Shown piece after piece: positions 1 to 8,477 of a stretch of DNA of 64,000 nucleotides. The DNA comes from Bordetella genomosp. 4 (GTDB taxonomy: Bacteria > Pseudomonadota > Gammaproteobacteria > Burkholderiales > Burkholderiaceae_B). The translations under genes were made by a program, and so were the position numbers. Positions within the stretch are counted from its first letter, which is position 1; each line of letters starts with the position of its first letter. Location of the stretch: contig NZ_NEVQ01000001.1 of NCBI RefSeq assembly GCF_002261185.1, positions 1-64,000 on the forward strand, in the 5' to 3' direction. Below the pieces are notes generated by a model. That model made no database searches and had not been told where the DNA came from. It was given only the letters and a program-made list of their open reading frames with translations.

Positions 1-84
1 CGTGTTGCCAGTTTGGAAGATCTGCTTGGCCAGAGTTGATGCATGCGACGATGATGCGCAGCTCATCTCTAGGTATAACGAGAT

Positions 85-434
85 CGTAGCTCGAGAGATC
101 TTCTGTTCATCTCCGATGCCAAACCCTTCGCATGCAGATCACGAACGCTGTTCATGGCCGCGCCCGTAGGCGGCCATGAATAGCAGCCCTGCAAGATCTT
201 CCTCCTTGCAAACGCCAGTGCTACGAAGCCTACGTAGACCAGTCGTGCCAGCGACAAGGGAATCAGAGATTCTGCGAGTCGAGGCGGGGCAGTGACCGTG
301 TTGGCGCGCCTCGGAGTCGAGCGAGGGAAACCGAAGGAGCGTAGCGACGAGGTTGACAAAGCGGTGTCGGCCGCGAAGGCGGCCGACCGACTCCGTGAAG
401 CGCCAACACGGTCACTGCCCCGCCTCGACGTCCA
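85..434 (-). repeat. Structured repeat, copy A (two-hairpin element)
   Basis: Read on the minus strand, this about 350 nt element starts with TGGAC, then a perfect 30 bp inverted repeat (400-429 with 278-307) around a 92 nt interior, then a conserved TCGCAG..TCTCTG stretch, then an 11 bp hairpin (170-180 with 151-161) with loop CTACGGGC, and ends in a conserved GAAGATCTC tail near 97-105. The interior holds its own 9 bp hairpin, GTCGGCCGC with GCGGCCGAC. A second copy lies at 53203-53562. Both copies sit just 3' of a gene and in that gene's orientation; here it is the lactonase ending at 487. A partial tandem copy of the leading segment lies at 453-478. No protein function is proposed: the frame in which this copy is open differs from that of the other copy. 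Boundaries are approximate. Confidence 0.8.
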
Positions 435-486
435 ATAGCACTCAATCCCCCGTCCTGCCCCCACTGCAACGTCCAATAACCCCCCA

Positions 487-1545
487 TCAATCACGCCCAC
501 GCGAAAAAACCATACATACCGGGCTTCCCACAGCCACCAGATCTCCGGCCGGCGACAGCAGCCCCGTTGCCGCATCCACTCGCATCGTCACGATGCTATC
601 GCTGTCTTCATTCAGCACATACAGGAAGCGGCCACCAGGCAAGAACGTCATATAACGCGGCGTCCGTCCGCCGGACTCATAGGCGTCCATCCACGTCAAC
701 ATCCCCGTCACCGCATCGACACGAAACACGGCGATGCTGTCATGCCCACGATTCGAGGCATAGACGTAGCGTCCATCATCACTCACCATGATTTCAGCCG
801 CGCGGCTGTTGCCGGTAAACGTTGAAGGCAGCGTCGACAGGATTTGCAGCGGATTCAACGACCCGGTGTGCGCATCGTAACGATACGCCGTCACCGTCGA
901 ATCAAGCTCGTTGACACAATACGCATACTGCGCCGATGGATGAAACGCGATATGGCGTGGCCCAGAGGCTTCGCGTGCCACCGCCTCGACGGGCGGCACT
1001 GACAACCGCCCCTCCTCAAAACGCAATGAGAGCACGCGGTCGGTCCCTTTATCGGGCACCACCACGTATCGGCCATCAGGCGAAAACGGGCAGGCATGCG
1101 GTTTGGCATGCGGCTGCTCGATACGATGCGGGCCAGCAACGCCCACCACCGGCACAAGCTGTACCAACGGCAACAACGAACCATCCTCGGCGATCGGCAA
1201 CACCGCCATACTGGCACCAATGTGATTGCACACGATCAGAAATCTGCCGCCGGGGTCCACCGCCAGATCGACCGGATTCTTGCCCTGTGTCTGCTCGGTA
1301 TTCAACGCGGTCAGCGTCCCGCTGTCGCCATCAATCGCATAGGCGCTCACCCGTGTCGTATCGCCGTGCACGGCATACAAGCGATCCCCACGCGCGTTCA
1401 ACGTCAGAAAGGAAGGATTCTCCAATCCGCTCAACAACTGAATCCGCTGCAAGGCCGCCGTTTCCGGATCGACCTTGAAAACACTGATCCCTTCGCCTCG
1501 CGCATTGCGCTCACGCGTCGTGCGGCTTCCGACATAGGCATACAT
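487..1545 (-). CDS. Beta-propeller lactonase (YkgB/6-phosphogluconolactonase-like family)
   Basis: 352 aa, the usual size for the seven-bladed lactonase family (PF10282) that includes E. coli Pgl and fungal muconate-lactonizing enzymes. Blade-like repeats recur: GDRLYAVHGD, GRFLIVCNHIGA, GRYVVVPDKGTD, YAYCVNELDST, GRYVYASNRGHDSI, GRFLYVLNEDSDSI. There is no signal peptide, so it is probably cytoplasmic. The AGGAGA ribosome site 4 nt before ATG 1545 supports the start. It begins 12 nt after the stop of the Bug receptor gene, so the two are probably co-transcribed. Known members open or form lactones of sugar acids or muconates; which substrate applies here is not visible. The aconitase paralogue across the divergent promoter favours a carboxylic acid lactone, as inference. 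Confidence 0.82.
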   Translation of the reverse strand: MYAYVGSRTTRERNARGEGISVFKVDPETAALQRIQLLSGLENPSFLTLNARGDRLYAVHGDTTRVSAYAIDGDSGTLTALNTEQTQGKNPVDLAVDPGGRFLIVCNHIGASMAVLPIAEDGSLLPLVQLVPVVGVAGPHRIEQPHAKPHACPFSPDGRYVVVPDKGTDRVLSLRFEEGRLSVPPVEAVAREASGPRHIAFHPSAQYAYCVNELDSTVTAYRYDAHTGSLNPLQILSTLPSTFTGNSRAAEIMVSDDGRYVYASNRGHDSIAVFRVDAVTGMLTWMDAYESGGRTPRYMTFLPGGRFLYVLNEDSDSIVTMRVDAATGLLSPAGDLVAVGSPVCMVFSRGRD

Positions 1546-1557
1546 GACGTCTCCTGA

Positions 1558-2550
1558 TCAATGCTCAGCCGTGATATTGGCCTGCGTCACAATTGACTTG
1601 TACTGCTCGCTCTCATGTTGAATGAATTCTTTGAAGTCAGAGACAGACATGGCCTGCACTTCGCCGCCTTGATCACGCAAGCGCTGCACCAGTTCCGGAT
1701 CTTGCAATGCGGCCGTCACGGCCTGATTGATACGCTCCAGAGTCGTCTCGGGCGTCTTGGCGGGTGCGAACAAACCGAACCAGTTCTCCAGACGATAGGC
1801 CGACAGTCCCGGCGTTTCGGCAATTGCCGGGATGTCCTTGGCAAAGCTTGCCCGTTGTGCCGAAGTCACCGCCAGCGCCTTGACTCGATTCGCGTCGATG
1901 AACGGTTTGGCCCCCGCGTAACTCACGAAGGTCATATCCACATTCCCGCCCGCCACATCCGCCAATTGCCCGGCTGCGCCTTTATACGGGACATGCACCG
2001 TCTCGACCCCGGCGATTAATTGCAGCAAGGCCCCGTTCAAGTGCTGTGGATTGCCCACGCCGCTCGTCGCATAGGTCAGTTTGCCCGGATTGGCCTTGGC
2101 CTGGGCGACCAACTCGGCAACGGTATTCACCTTCAGCGACGGCCCGGCCACCAGCACATTCGGGACTCGCGCAACGAGCGAAATCGGCGCCAGATCCTTT
2201 TCGGGCTGGTACGCCATGCGTGCTTTGTACACGTATGGATTGATCGCCGTCTCACCTGCCGACCCTAGCAGCAGGGTATAGCCATCGGCCGAAGCCCTGG
2301 CCACAAATTGCGCCCCCAGCATCCCGCTGGCGCCCGGCTTGTTTTCCACCACGATGTTCTGATGCAGCGAATCGCGCAGCTTTTCAGCCAGCAGCCGCGC
2401 CATGACGTCGACACCGCCCCCGGCCGAGAACGGCACGATCAGTGTAATGGGGCGGCTAGGGTATTCCTGAGCAGCAGCCGGCAGCGCATGACTCACCAAC
2501 CCGGCCAGCGCCAGCGGCACCAGCACATGAAATTTACGCAGAATGGACAT
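1558..2550 (-). CDS. Bug-family (TctC-like) periplasmic tricarboxylate receptor
   Basis: 330 aa. A signal peptide (hydrophobic core LVPLALAGLVSHALPAAAQ) is followed by the Bug hallmark YPSRPITLIVPFSAGGGVDV, the NKPGASGMLGA loop, the VPYKGAAGQ segment and the C-terminal LRDQGGEV region. Family members bind small carboxylates in the periplasm and deliver them to a TctAB membrane pair or act as sensors. ATG 2550 is chosen because GGAGA sits about 6 nt upstream; an in-frame ATG at 2562 is also possible. The gene is divergent from the aconitase gene, 93 bp away, and leads the lactonase gene. No tctA or tctB lies in the window, so it must share a permease encoded elsewhere or serve another purpose. 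Ligand unknown. Confidence 0.9.
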   Translation of the reverse strand: MSILRKFHVLVPLALAGLVSHALPAAAQEYPSRPITLIVPFSAGGGVDVMARLLAEKLRDSLHQNIVVENKPGASGMLGAQFVARASADGYTLLLGSAGETAINPYVYKARMAYQPEKDLAPISLVARVPNVLVAGPSLKVNTVAELVAQAKANPGKLTYATSGVGNPQHLNGALLQLIAGVETVHVPYKGAAGQLADVAGGNVDMTFVSYAGAKPFIDANRVKALAVTSAQRASFAKDIPAIAETPGLSAYRLENWFGLFAPAKTPETTLERINQAVTAALQDPELVQRLRDQGGEVQAMSVSDFKEFIQHESEQYKSIVTQANITAEH

Positions 2551-2614
2551 GCACGTCTCCAATATGGCTTTTTTGATAACGATGGGGCGGCCATGACGGC
2601 TACCACTTTTTTAT

Positions 2615-2642
2615 ATTGCATTTTTAAAATTGAAAATGCAAT
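2615..2642. promoter_or_regulatory. Perfect palindrome, likely GntR operator
   Basis: ATTGCATTTT and AAAATGCAAT are exact inverted 10 bp arms with an 8 bp AT-rich spacer, in the 93 bp divergent region between the Bug gene (start 2550) and the aconitase gene. The right arm ends one base before the aconitase ATG at 2644, so a bound protein would block initiation in the plus direction. The likely binder is the GntR/FCD protein encoded at 5320-6246, since such regulators often control the flanking operon. The assignment is inference from position and symmetry. Confidence 0.6.
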
Positions 2643-2643
2643 A

Positions 2644-5298
2644 ATGGATTCCATGGAACCTGCCCATCTGCCCCCTGCCAGCCCCGCCACATTGGTTGTC
2701 GGATCCCAAACCTACGCCGTCGTCGACCTCCCTGGCCCGTTTGGCGCCGAGTACTTTCGGCTCCCCGTCGTGCTGCGTCTGCTACTGGAAAATGCGCTGC
2801 GCAATATGCAGGGCGGCGAGCGGGACAGCGCAGTACAGGCGCTGTTTGACTGGTTGAAAACGGGATCGAGCGAAGCAGAGATCGCCTTTCAGCCGGGCCG
2901 GGTGCTCATGCACGACACCACCAGCACCCCTGCCCTGGTAGACATCGCCGCCATGCGCGATGCCCTGGCCGAGGCGGGCGTCGATCCAGCGGTGCTCAAT
3001 CCCGGATTACCGGTGGATGTCTCCGTCGACCATTCTCTGGCAGTCGAGGCCTATGCACATCCCGACGCCGCGGCGCAGAACCTCGGTCATGAGATTCGCC
3101 GCAATCAGGAGCGCTATCGCTTTCTACGCTGGGCCTCGCAGGCCCTGAAAGGCGTGCGTATCAACCCGCCTGGCACGGGCATCATGCACACGATCAATCT
3201 GGAGCAATTGGCAACAGTCGTACAAGTCAATCAACGCGACGGACAGGACTGGCTCGTGCCCGACATGATGATCGGCACCGACAGCCATACCCCTATGGTC
3301 AATGGCATCGGCGTGCTCGGCTGGGGCGTAGGCGGCCTGGAAGCGCAGACCGTGATGTTCGGTATGCCCACGATGTTGCGTATCCCGGATGTCATCGGTG
3401 TGGAGCTCACGGGCGCCTTGCCGCCCGGGGTCTTGGCCACCGACTTGGCGTTGACCGTCACGCAACGGCTGCGCGGCATGGGGGTATCCGGTGAATTCGT
3501 CGAGTTCTACGGCCCCGGCGTCTCTACGCTGTCTGCCAGCGAACGGGCTGTCGTGGCCAATATGGCCCCGGAGTATGGAGCCACCACTGGTTACTTTCCC
3601 GTCGATGACCATACCTTGGCCTATCTGCGCCAGACCGGCCGGTCCGAGGCTGCTATCGAACGAGTGCGCCGCTTCATGCAACGCACAGGGCTGTGGTTCG
3701 ATCCCTGTGCCCGCCCCCGTTATACGCGCACCCTGCACATTGCACTGGACCAGATCAGCATGCATGTCGCCGGTCCGCGACGCCCGCAGGACCTGTTGCA
3801 CTACCGCGAGGTACCGGCCACACTCGATGCACTGGCATTTCAGCCGGCCTCCGACACGGATCTGCCGCGTTATCCCATCGCCATCGCGGCCATCACGAGT
3901 TGCACCAATACCACCGATCCCGGCCTGCTCATGGCAGCCGGTATCGTCGCCCGCAAGGCGCACGCCCATGGTCTCAAAGTGCCTCATTGGGTCAAAACGT
4001 CGCTAGGGCCCGGCTCTCCTGCCGCGGCCAGTTATCTGCAACGCGCGGGCTTGATCGACGATCTGTCAGCCGTGGGCTTTGATATCGTGGGCTATGGCTG
4101 CACCACTTGCATAGGCAACTCCGGCCCCTTGCCTGAAGTCATTACGCGGGAAGCCAAGGCGGGCAACGTCCATCCCGTCGCCATGCTGTCCGGCAATCGC
4201 AATTTCCCAGGCCGCATTCACCCCGATCTGGATCTGGGTTTTCTCATGTCGCCGCCGCTCGTCGTTGCCTATGCGTTGGCGGGAGACGCCGAGCGGGATC
4301 TGGGCAGTGATCCCTTGGGGCACACTGAAGACGGCCAGTCCGTCTATTTGCAGGACCTGTGGCCCACCCGAGCAGAGGTTCAGGCTTGTCTTCAGGCCGG
4401 GCTGGACGCAGCGGATTTCCGGCGCGATTTTCAGATCGCGCAGCGCAATCCCTTGTGGCAACAACTCGATGCACCCTCGTCGCCTCAGTTTCCCTGGGAC
4501 CCCGCCTCGACGATTCTGCGCCGGCCGCCCTTTGCCGCCGCGGACGCAGGCAGTCAATTGGGACACTACACAGCCCATCCGCTCCTGGTCGTGGGCGATG
4601 ACATTACTACCGACCATATCTCGCCGGCCAGCGCTATTCCTGCCGATAGCCTGGTCGCGGATTTTCTGGTCGAACGTGGTGATGATCGCAACGATTTGAA
4701 TGTTTTCGCATCGCGCCGCGGCAACTGGGAAGTCATGCTGCGCGCGGCATTTCACAGCAAAACACTCGTCAATTTGCTATGCCCAGAGGCACCCGTGGCC
4801 CACACACGGCACGCTCCGACAGGCGACGTACTACCGCTCTGGGAGGCTGCACAGCGCTACCGTGATGCGGGCGACTCGCTCGTCCTGATCGCAGGCGAAC
4901 GCTACGGCACCGGCTCTTCCCGCGACTGGGCGGCCAAGGGCCAACGACTGCTCGGCATCCGCGCCGTCCTGGCCTTGAGCTTCGAACGCATCCACCGTTC
5001 CAATCTAATTGGCATGGGTATATTGCCGCTGCGCCTACCGGCAACGCATGGGCCCAACGCCCTGCAGATTCAATCCGGCGACCGTATCGAGATCGACGCT
5101 CCCGCCAGCGCCATCACGCCGCGCTGCGACATCCCGGTACGCATCCATCGCCAAGACGGTTCGATCACAGCCTTCACGGCTGGCGCAGCCGTAGAAACTC
5201 AACTGGAAGTGGACCTGCTTACTGTCGGCGGAGTCATCCCCGCCATCTTGCGCGACACCCTGGCGGCACATCCCCTTTCGAACATGGCAGCGGACTGA
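2644..5298 (+). CDS. Aconitase-family hydratase (AcnA/IRP type, paralogue)
   Basis: 884 aa, typical of AcnA-type monomeric aconitases. The three [4Fe-4S] cysteines are visible: C420 in TSCTNTTDPG, and C486 and C489 in YGCTTCIGNSGPL. Substrate-binding segments include DSHTPMVNGIGVLGWGVGG, SGNRNFPGRIHPDL, GDDITTDHISPAS and the swivel-domain GERYGTGSSRDWAAKG with SFERIHRSNLIGMGILPL. The usual SRRGNHEVM reads SRRGNWEVM, and the following segment is divergent, so the substrate may be an aconitate or citrate analogue. Neither ATG 2644 nor the in-frame ATG 2653 has a good ribosome site; 2644 directly follows the palindrome. A GntR gene follows after 21 nt and a Bug receptor is divergent, which fits inducible use of a tricarboxylic acid rather than the housekeeping TCA step. 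Confidence 0.9.
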   Translation: MDSMEPAHLPPASPATLVVGSQTYAVVDLPGPFGAEYFRLPVVLRLLLENALRNMQGGERDSAVQALFDWLKTGSSEAEIAFQPGRVLMHDTTSTPALVDIAAMRDALAEAGVDPAVLNPGLPVDVSVDHSLAVEAYAHPDAAAQNLGHEIRRNQERYRFLRWASQALKGVRINPPGTGIMHTINLEQLATVVQVNQRDGQDWLVPDMMIGTDSHTPMVNGIGVLGWGVGGLEAQTVMFGMPTMLRIPDVIGVELTGALPPGVLATDLALTVTQRLRGMGVSGEFVEFYGPGVSTLSASERAVVANMAPEYGATTGYFPVDDHTLAYLRQTGRSEAAIERVRRFMQRTGLWFDPCARPRYTRTLHIALDQISMHVAGPRRPQDLLHYREVPATLDALAFQPASDTDLPRYPIAIAAITSCTNTTDPGLLMAAGIVARKAHAHGLKVPHWVKTSLGPGSPAAASYLQRAGLIDDLSAVGFDIVGYGCTTCIGNSGPLPEVITREAKAGNVHPVAMLSGNRNFPGRIHPDLDLGFLMSPPLVVAYALAGDAERDLGSDPLGHTEDGQSVYLQDLWPTRAEVQACLQAGLDAADFRRDFQIAQRNPLWQQLDAPSSPQFPWDPASTILRRPPFAAADAGSQLGHYTAHPLLVVGDDITTDHISPASAIPADSLVADFLVERGDDRNDLNVFASRRGNWEVMLRAAFHSKTLVNLLCPEAPVAHTRHAPTGDVLPLWEAAQRYRDAGDSLVLIAGERYGTGSSRDWAAKGQRLLGIRAVLALSFERIHRSNLIGMGILPLRLPATHGPNALQIQSGDRIEIDAPASAITPRCDIPVRIHRQDGSITAFTAGAAVETQLEVDLLTVGGVIPAILRDTLAAHPLSNMAAD

Positions 5299-5319
5299 TT
5301 CTGCGCTACAGTCCTGTGC

Positions 5320-6246
5320 ATGACTCCGCAAAAATCCCTTGCCACGCAGATCGTTGAACTCATCCATATGGATGGCCTGGCCGTCGGTGCTCATTTGCCC
5401 GCGCAAATGCTGGCCGACCGGCTGCGGGTGTCGCGCTCGCCGATCAACGAAGCGTTGCAACAACTGCACGAAAAAGGGGTATTGAGCCGACAACGCAATC
5501 GTGGTTACTTCGTCGCTCAAGCCGTGACTGCGCGTACCGACGAGTTGGCGGCAGAATTGGGATTGCAAGAACACGATGTCCTCACCGACGTCTACTTTCG
5601 CATCGCCGACGATCTGCTGCGCGGCGAGCTGGCGGCGGCCGTTACCGAAACGCAGATGCGCGCGCGATATCAGCTGACACCGGCGCAATTGAACGCCGTG
5701 CTGGGGCGCATTGCCAACGAAGGCTGGGCCGAACGACGCCCTGGCTACGGTTGGGAATTCTCCGGCATGATGCGCACACCCGACGCGTTGCTGCAGTCAT
5801 ATCGCCTGCGGTTAGCGCTAGAGCCCGCCGCACTGCTGGAACCAGGCTACCATCTCGATCCCGCAATCCTGGCACGCTGCCGCCAGGCTGAACTGCACCT
5901 GCTGGCAGGCGGCATCGAAACCGACACCGCAGATCAACTCCATGACCGTGGGGTGCGCTTTCACGAATCGCTGGTAGAGGCCTCAGGCAATCCGTTCTTT
6001 ATCGATACCGTACGCCGCGTCAATCGCGTACGCCGTCTGCTTTCCTATCGATCAATGCGCGATCGCAAACGCTATAAACAGCATTGCGAACAGCACCTGC
6101 ACATCCTGGAATTGCTGGAGCAAGGCCGCAACGCCGACGCATCGCAGGCCTTGCGGGAACATCTGCAAAGCACGTTAAGCAACATCGGGCAGATCACCGA
6201 TATTCTGGCGACCGAGCCGACTGCACCAAAGCGCAGGCGCGCATAG
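5320..6246 (+). CDS. GntR-family regulator with two winged-helix domains and FCD domain
   Basis: 308 aa. Residues about 5-68 form a canonical GntR winged helix (ADRLRVSRSPINEALQQLHE, then a wing ending GYFV). Residues about 86-148 look like a second one (MRARYQLTPAQLNAVLGRIA, then GYGWEF). Residues about 158-295 form an all-helical FCD effector domain with histidines in HESLVEASGN, EQHLHILELL and LREHLQ that could hold a metal. Most FCD regulators carry a single DNA-binding domain and are about 230 aa long, so the duplication is unusual. The gene lies 21 nt after the aconitase stop. The probable target is the palindrome at 2615-2642, regulating both divergent arms; the effector is probably a carboxylic acid. 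Function is inferred from family and context. Confidence 0.85.
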   Translation: MTPQKSLATQIVELIHMDGLAVGAHLPAQMLADRLRVSRSPINEALQQLHEKGVLSRQRNRGYFVAQAVTARTDELAAELGLQEHDVLTDVYFRIADDLLRGELAAAVTETQMRARYQLTPAQLNAVLGRIANEGWAERRPGYGWEFSGMMRTPDALLQSYRLRLALEPAALLEPGYHLDPAILARCRQAELHLLAGGIETDTADQLHDRGVRFHESLVEASGNPFFIDTVRRVNRVRRLLSYRSMRDRKRYKQHCEQHLHILELLEQGRNADASQALREHLQSTLSNIGQITDILATEPTAPKRRRA

Positions 6247-6277
6247 CCGAGCACACAGCGCGCCTCGCCTGACATGA

Positions 6278-7282
6278 TTACTCCGGTTGAATACCCGATT
6301 TCTGAGCCACGGCTTTCCAGTTAGCCAATTCATCAGCAATCACCTTGCCAAACGCAGCAGAGCTCATTGGCGCAGCCTCGGCGCCCTCTTTGAGCAGGAA
6401 CGCTTTCATATCGTCGCTCTTGAGCGCTTCGTTGATGACATTGTTCAAGCGTTCGGTCACGTCAGCGGGCACATTGGCCGGCGCCAGAATGCCCCACCAC
6501 AAATCCGTCGCGCTGCCTTTATAGCCAGCCTCTTCCAAAGACGGCAGCTCCGGCGCCACCGGCGAACGCTGCGCAGTGGTCACCGCCAAAGCGCGTACAT
6601 TGCCGCTTTGCACCTGTCCCAGAATCGACGGCGCGCTCGCCACCAACACATTGATCTGGCCACCGATCAGATCGTTCGTAGCAGGACCCATGCCCTTGTA
6701 GGGGACATGTGTCATCTTGATATTCGCGGACTGGGAAAACAACTCCGTCGAAAACTGGTTGATACTGCCTATGCCCGAGGTCCCGTAGTTCAATTTACCC
6801 GGATTCTCGCGAGCATAAGCTACCAGTTCCTGAATCGTCTTGAACGGCTGATCTTTGTTGATGGTGATCAACAGCGGGCCTTGCGCAATCATCGCTACTG
6901 GCGTAAAGCTTTTTACCGCGTCATAGCCCAGGTTCGTGCGGATCGCCGCACCCGTGGTGAACGTAGACGACACCATTCCTAGCGTATAACCGTCCGGCGC
7001 AGCCTTTGCGACCAGCGAGTTCGCCAACACGCCGCCGCCTGATGGCCGATTCTCTACCACGACGGTTTGTTTCAACGCATCGCCCATGTGCTTGGCTATA
7101 GCGCGCGCAAACACATCATTCGATCCACCTGGGGAAGACCCCACGATCAGCGTAATGGGCTTGTTCGGATACGCAGCATCGGCCGCATGCGCCGCAGGCA
7201 TCATCCACGTCGCCAACGCCAGTCCCACCGCACTCAGCTGTGCGACACGCTTGCCGGCCAATCCAGAAATCGATACTTTCAT
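6278..7282 (-). CDS. Bug-family periplasmic solute receptor
   Basis: 334 aa from ATG 7282. That start is preferred over upstream in-frame starts because GAGGGG lies about 7 nt before it and the encoded N-terminus is a clean signal peptide ending AAHAAD. Family landmarks: YPNKPITLIVGSSPGGSNDV, VENRPSGGGVLA, VPYKGMGPATNDLIGGQI and SLEEAGYKGSATDLWWGILAP. The gene is convergent with the GntR gene (31 nt between stops) and downstream of another Bug gene on the same strand. It is one of three receptors here; sequence divergence among them suggests different ligands. The ligand is not predictable from sequence alone. Confidence 0.9.
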   Translation of the reverse strand: MKVSISGLAGKRVAQLSAVGLALATWMMPAAHAADAAYPNKPITLIVGSSPGGSNDVFARAIAKHMGDALKQTVVVENRPSGGGVLANSLVAKAAPDGYTLGMVSSTFTTGAAIRTNLGYDAVKSFTPVAMIAQGPLLITINKDQPFKTIQELVAYARENPGKLNYGTSGIGSINQFSTELFSQSANIKMTHVPYKGMGPATNDLIGGQINVLVASAPSILGQVQSGNVRALAVTTAQRSPVAPELPSLEEAGYKGSATDLWWGILAPANVPADVTERLNNVINEALKSDDMKAFLLKEGAEAAPMSSAAFGKVIADELANWKAVAQKSGIQPE

Positions 7283-7378
7283 TCCATGTCCCCTCAATAA
7301 GGTGAAAACAGCAAAACCCACCATCCCCATGCGCATCATACATACGCATAGAGAAGGTGGGCTCCTGGTGCATACTCG

Positions 7379-8362
7379 CTAGCTAATTTTTATATTCGCC
7401 TCGCGAATCAACTTACCCCATTTGTCGTATTCATTACGAATGAGCGCAGCAAATGCGTCGGGCGTTCCAGCATTGGGCTCGTTGCCTTCGGCTTCCAGAC
7501 GCTCTTGCACTTCTTTGCTCGACATGACTTCCACGACAGCAGCATTGACTTGCTTGACGATATCGTCCGGCAATTCGTCCGGCCCGACCAGCCCCAGCCA
7601 TGTCGTCGCTTCAAAATCTTTATAGCCTTGTTCTGCTACTGTCGGCAGATCAGGCAAAGCCGTCAGGCGCTTGGCAGACGTCGTCGCCAGACCTCGAACA
7701 GCGCCGGCCTGTAGTTGCGGCATGACCGATGCCGCACTGCCAAAATAGGTATCGACTTGGCCGCCCATCAAATCATTCATCCCTGGTCCCGCACCTTTGT
7801 AAGGCACTTGCATCACGTCGATGCCTGCTTCGCGCGTCAGCATTTCCCCCGCCAGATGGCCTACCGTACCCATGCCCGCTTGCGCCATGGTGTACTTGCC
7901 CGGCTCTTTTTTGGCTGCGGCGATAAAGTCTGCCAGTGTCTTGAAGGGTGACTCCTTACGCACCACCAGGATCACAGGTTGCGCGCACACTTGGACAATC
8001 GGCTTCAGGTCTTTCAGAGGATCGAACAGCATCTTGGGATACAAGGCCGGATTGATGGCCATGTTCGATGTCTGCGCCATCGCCAAGGTATAGCCATCGG
8101 GCTTCGCTTTGGCAGTCTGGTCCAAACCGATATTGCCCGCTGCACCTGGACGATTGTCTACGATCAATTGCCACTTTTTCGATAGTGTGAGCTTCTCTGC
8201 CACCAAACGGGACACCGTGTCCGTACCGCCTCCCGGCGGGAAAGGCACAATCAATCTGATTACAGTCGCGGGCCAATTATTGGACTGGGCCTGAGCCGCC
8301 CAAGGCAGCGTGGCCCCTGCTGCGCCAGCAGCCGCGAGCTGCAGAAAATCGCGTCGATTCAT
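7379..8362 (-). CDS. Bug-family receptor with Tat-type signal peptide
   Basis: 327 aa from ATG 8362, supported by GGAGA about 6 nt upstream; longer in-frame starts would bury the signal. The N-terminus MNRRDFLQLAAAGAAG contains a twin-arginine motif, so export in folded form is likely, unlike the Sec-type signals of the two other receptors here. Then come IRLIVPFPPGGGTDTVSR, DNRPGAAGNIG, VPYKGAGPGMNDLMGGQVDTYF and TVAEQGYKDFEATTWLGLVGP. It lies 115 nt after the RraA-like gene in the same direction, so it probably belongs to the dehydrogenase-aldolase operon and brings in that pathway's substrate. Confidence 0.9.
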   Translation of the reverse strand: MNRRDFLQLAAAGAAGATLPWAAQAQSNNWPATVIRLIVPFPPGGGTDTVSRLVAEKLTLSKKWQLIVDNRPGAAGNIGLDQTAKAKPDGYTLAMAQTSNMAINPALYPKMLFDPLKDLKPIVQVCAQPVILVVRKESPFKTLADFIAAAKKEPGKYTMAQAGMGTVGHLAGEMLTREAGIDVMQVPYKGAGPGMNDLMGGQVDTYFGSAASVMPQLQAGAVRGLATTSAKRLTALPDLPTVAEQGYKDFEATTWLGLVGPDELPDDIVKQVNAAVVEVMSSKEVQERLEAEGNEPNAGTPDAFAALIRNEYDKWGKLIREANIKIS

Positions 8363-8477
8363 AAACGTCTCCGTATCATTTTCTTTTAAAAGCAAACCCG
8401 TGCGCACCCTCCAATACCTGGCACGATACACTCGTCGAAGCTCAGCTCATCACGGGTCTGTCGTTACACGCCAGTCG

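Noticed and set aside
69-575. 168-codon minus-strand frame at the left edge
   Set aside because: It crosses the structured repeat and the 3' end of the lactonase gene, has no ribosome site, and its frame is not the one open in the other repeat copy.
2308-2643. 112-codon N-terminal extension of the aconitase
   Set aside because: It runs antisense through the Bug gene and the divergent promoter; the family starts near residue 113 of that frame.
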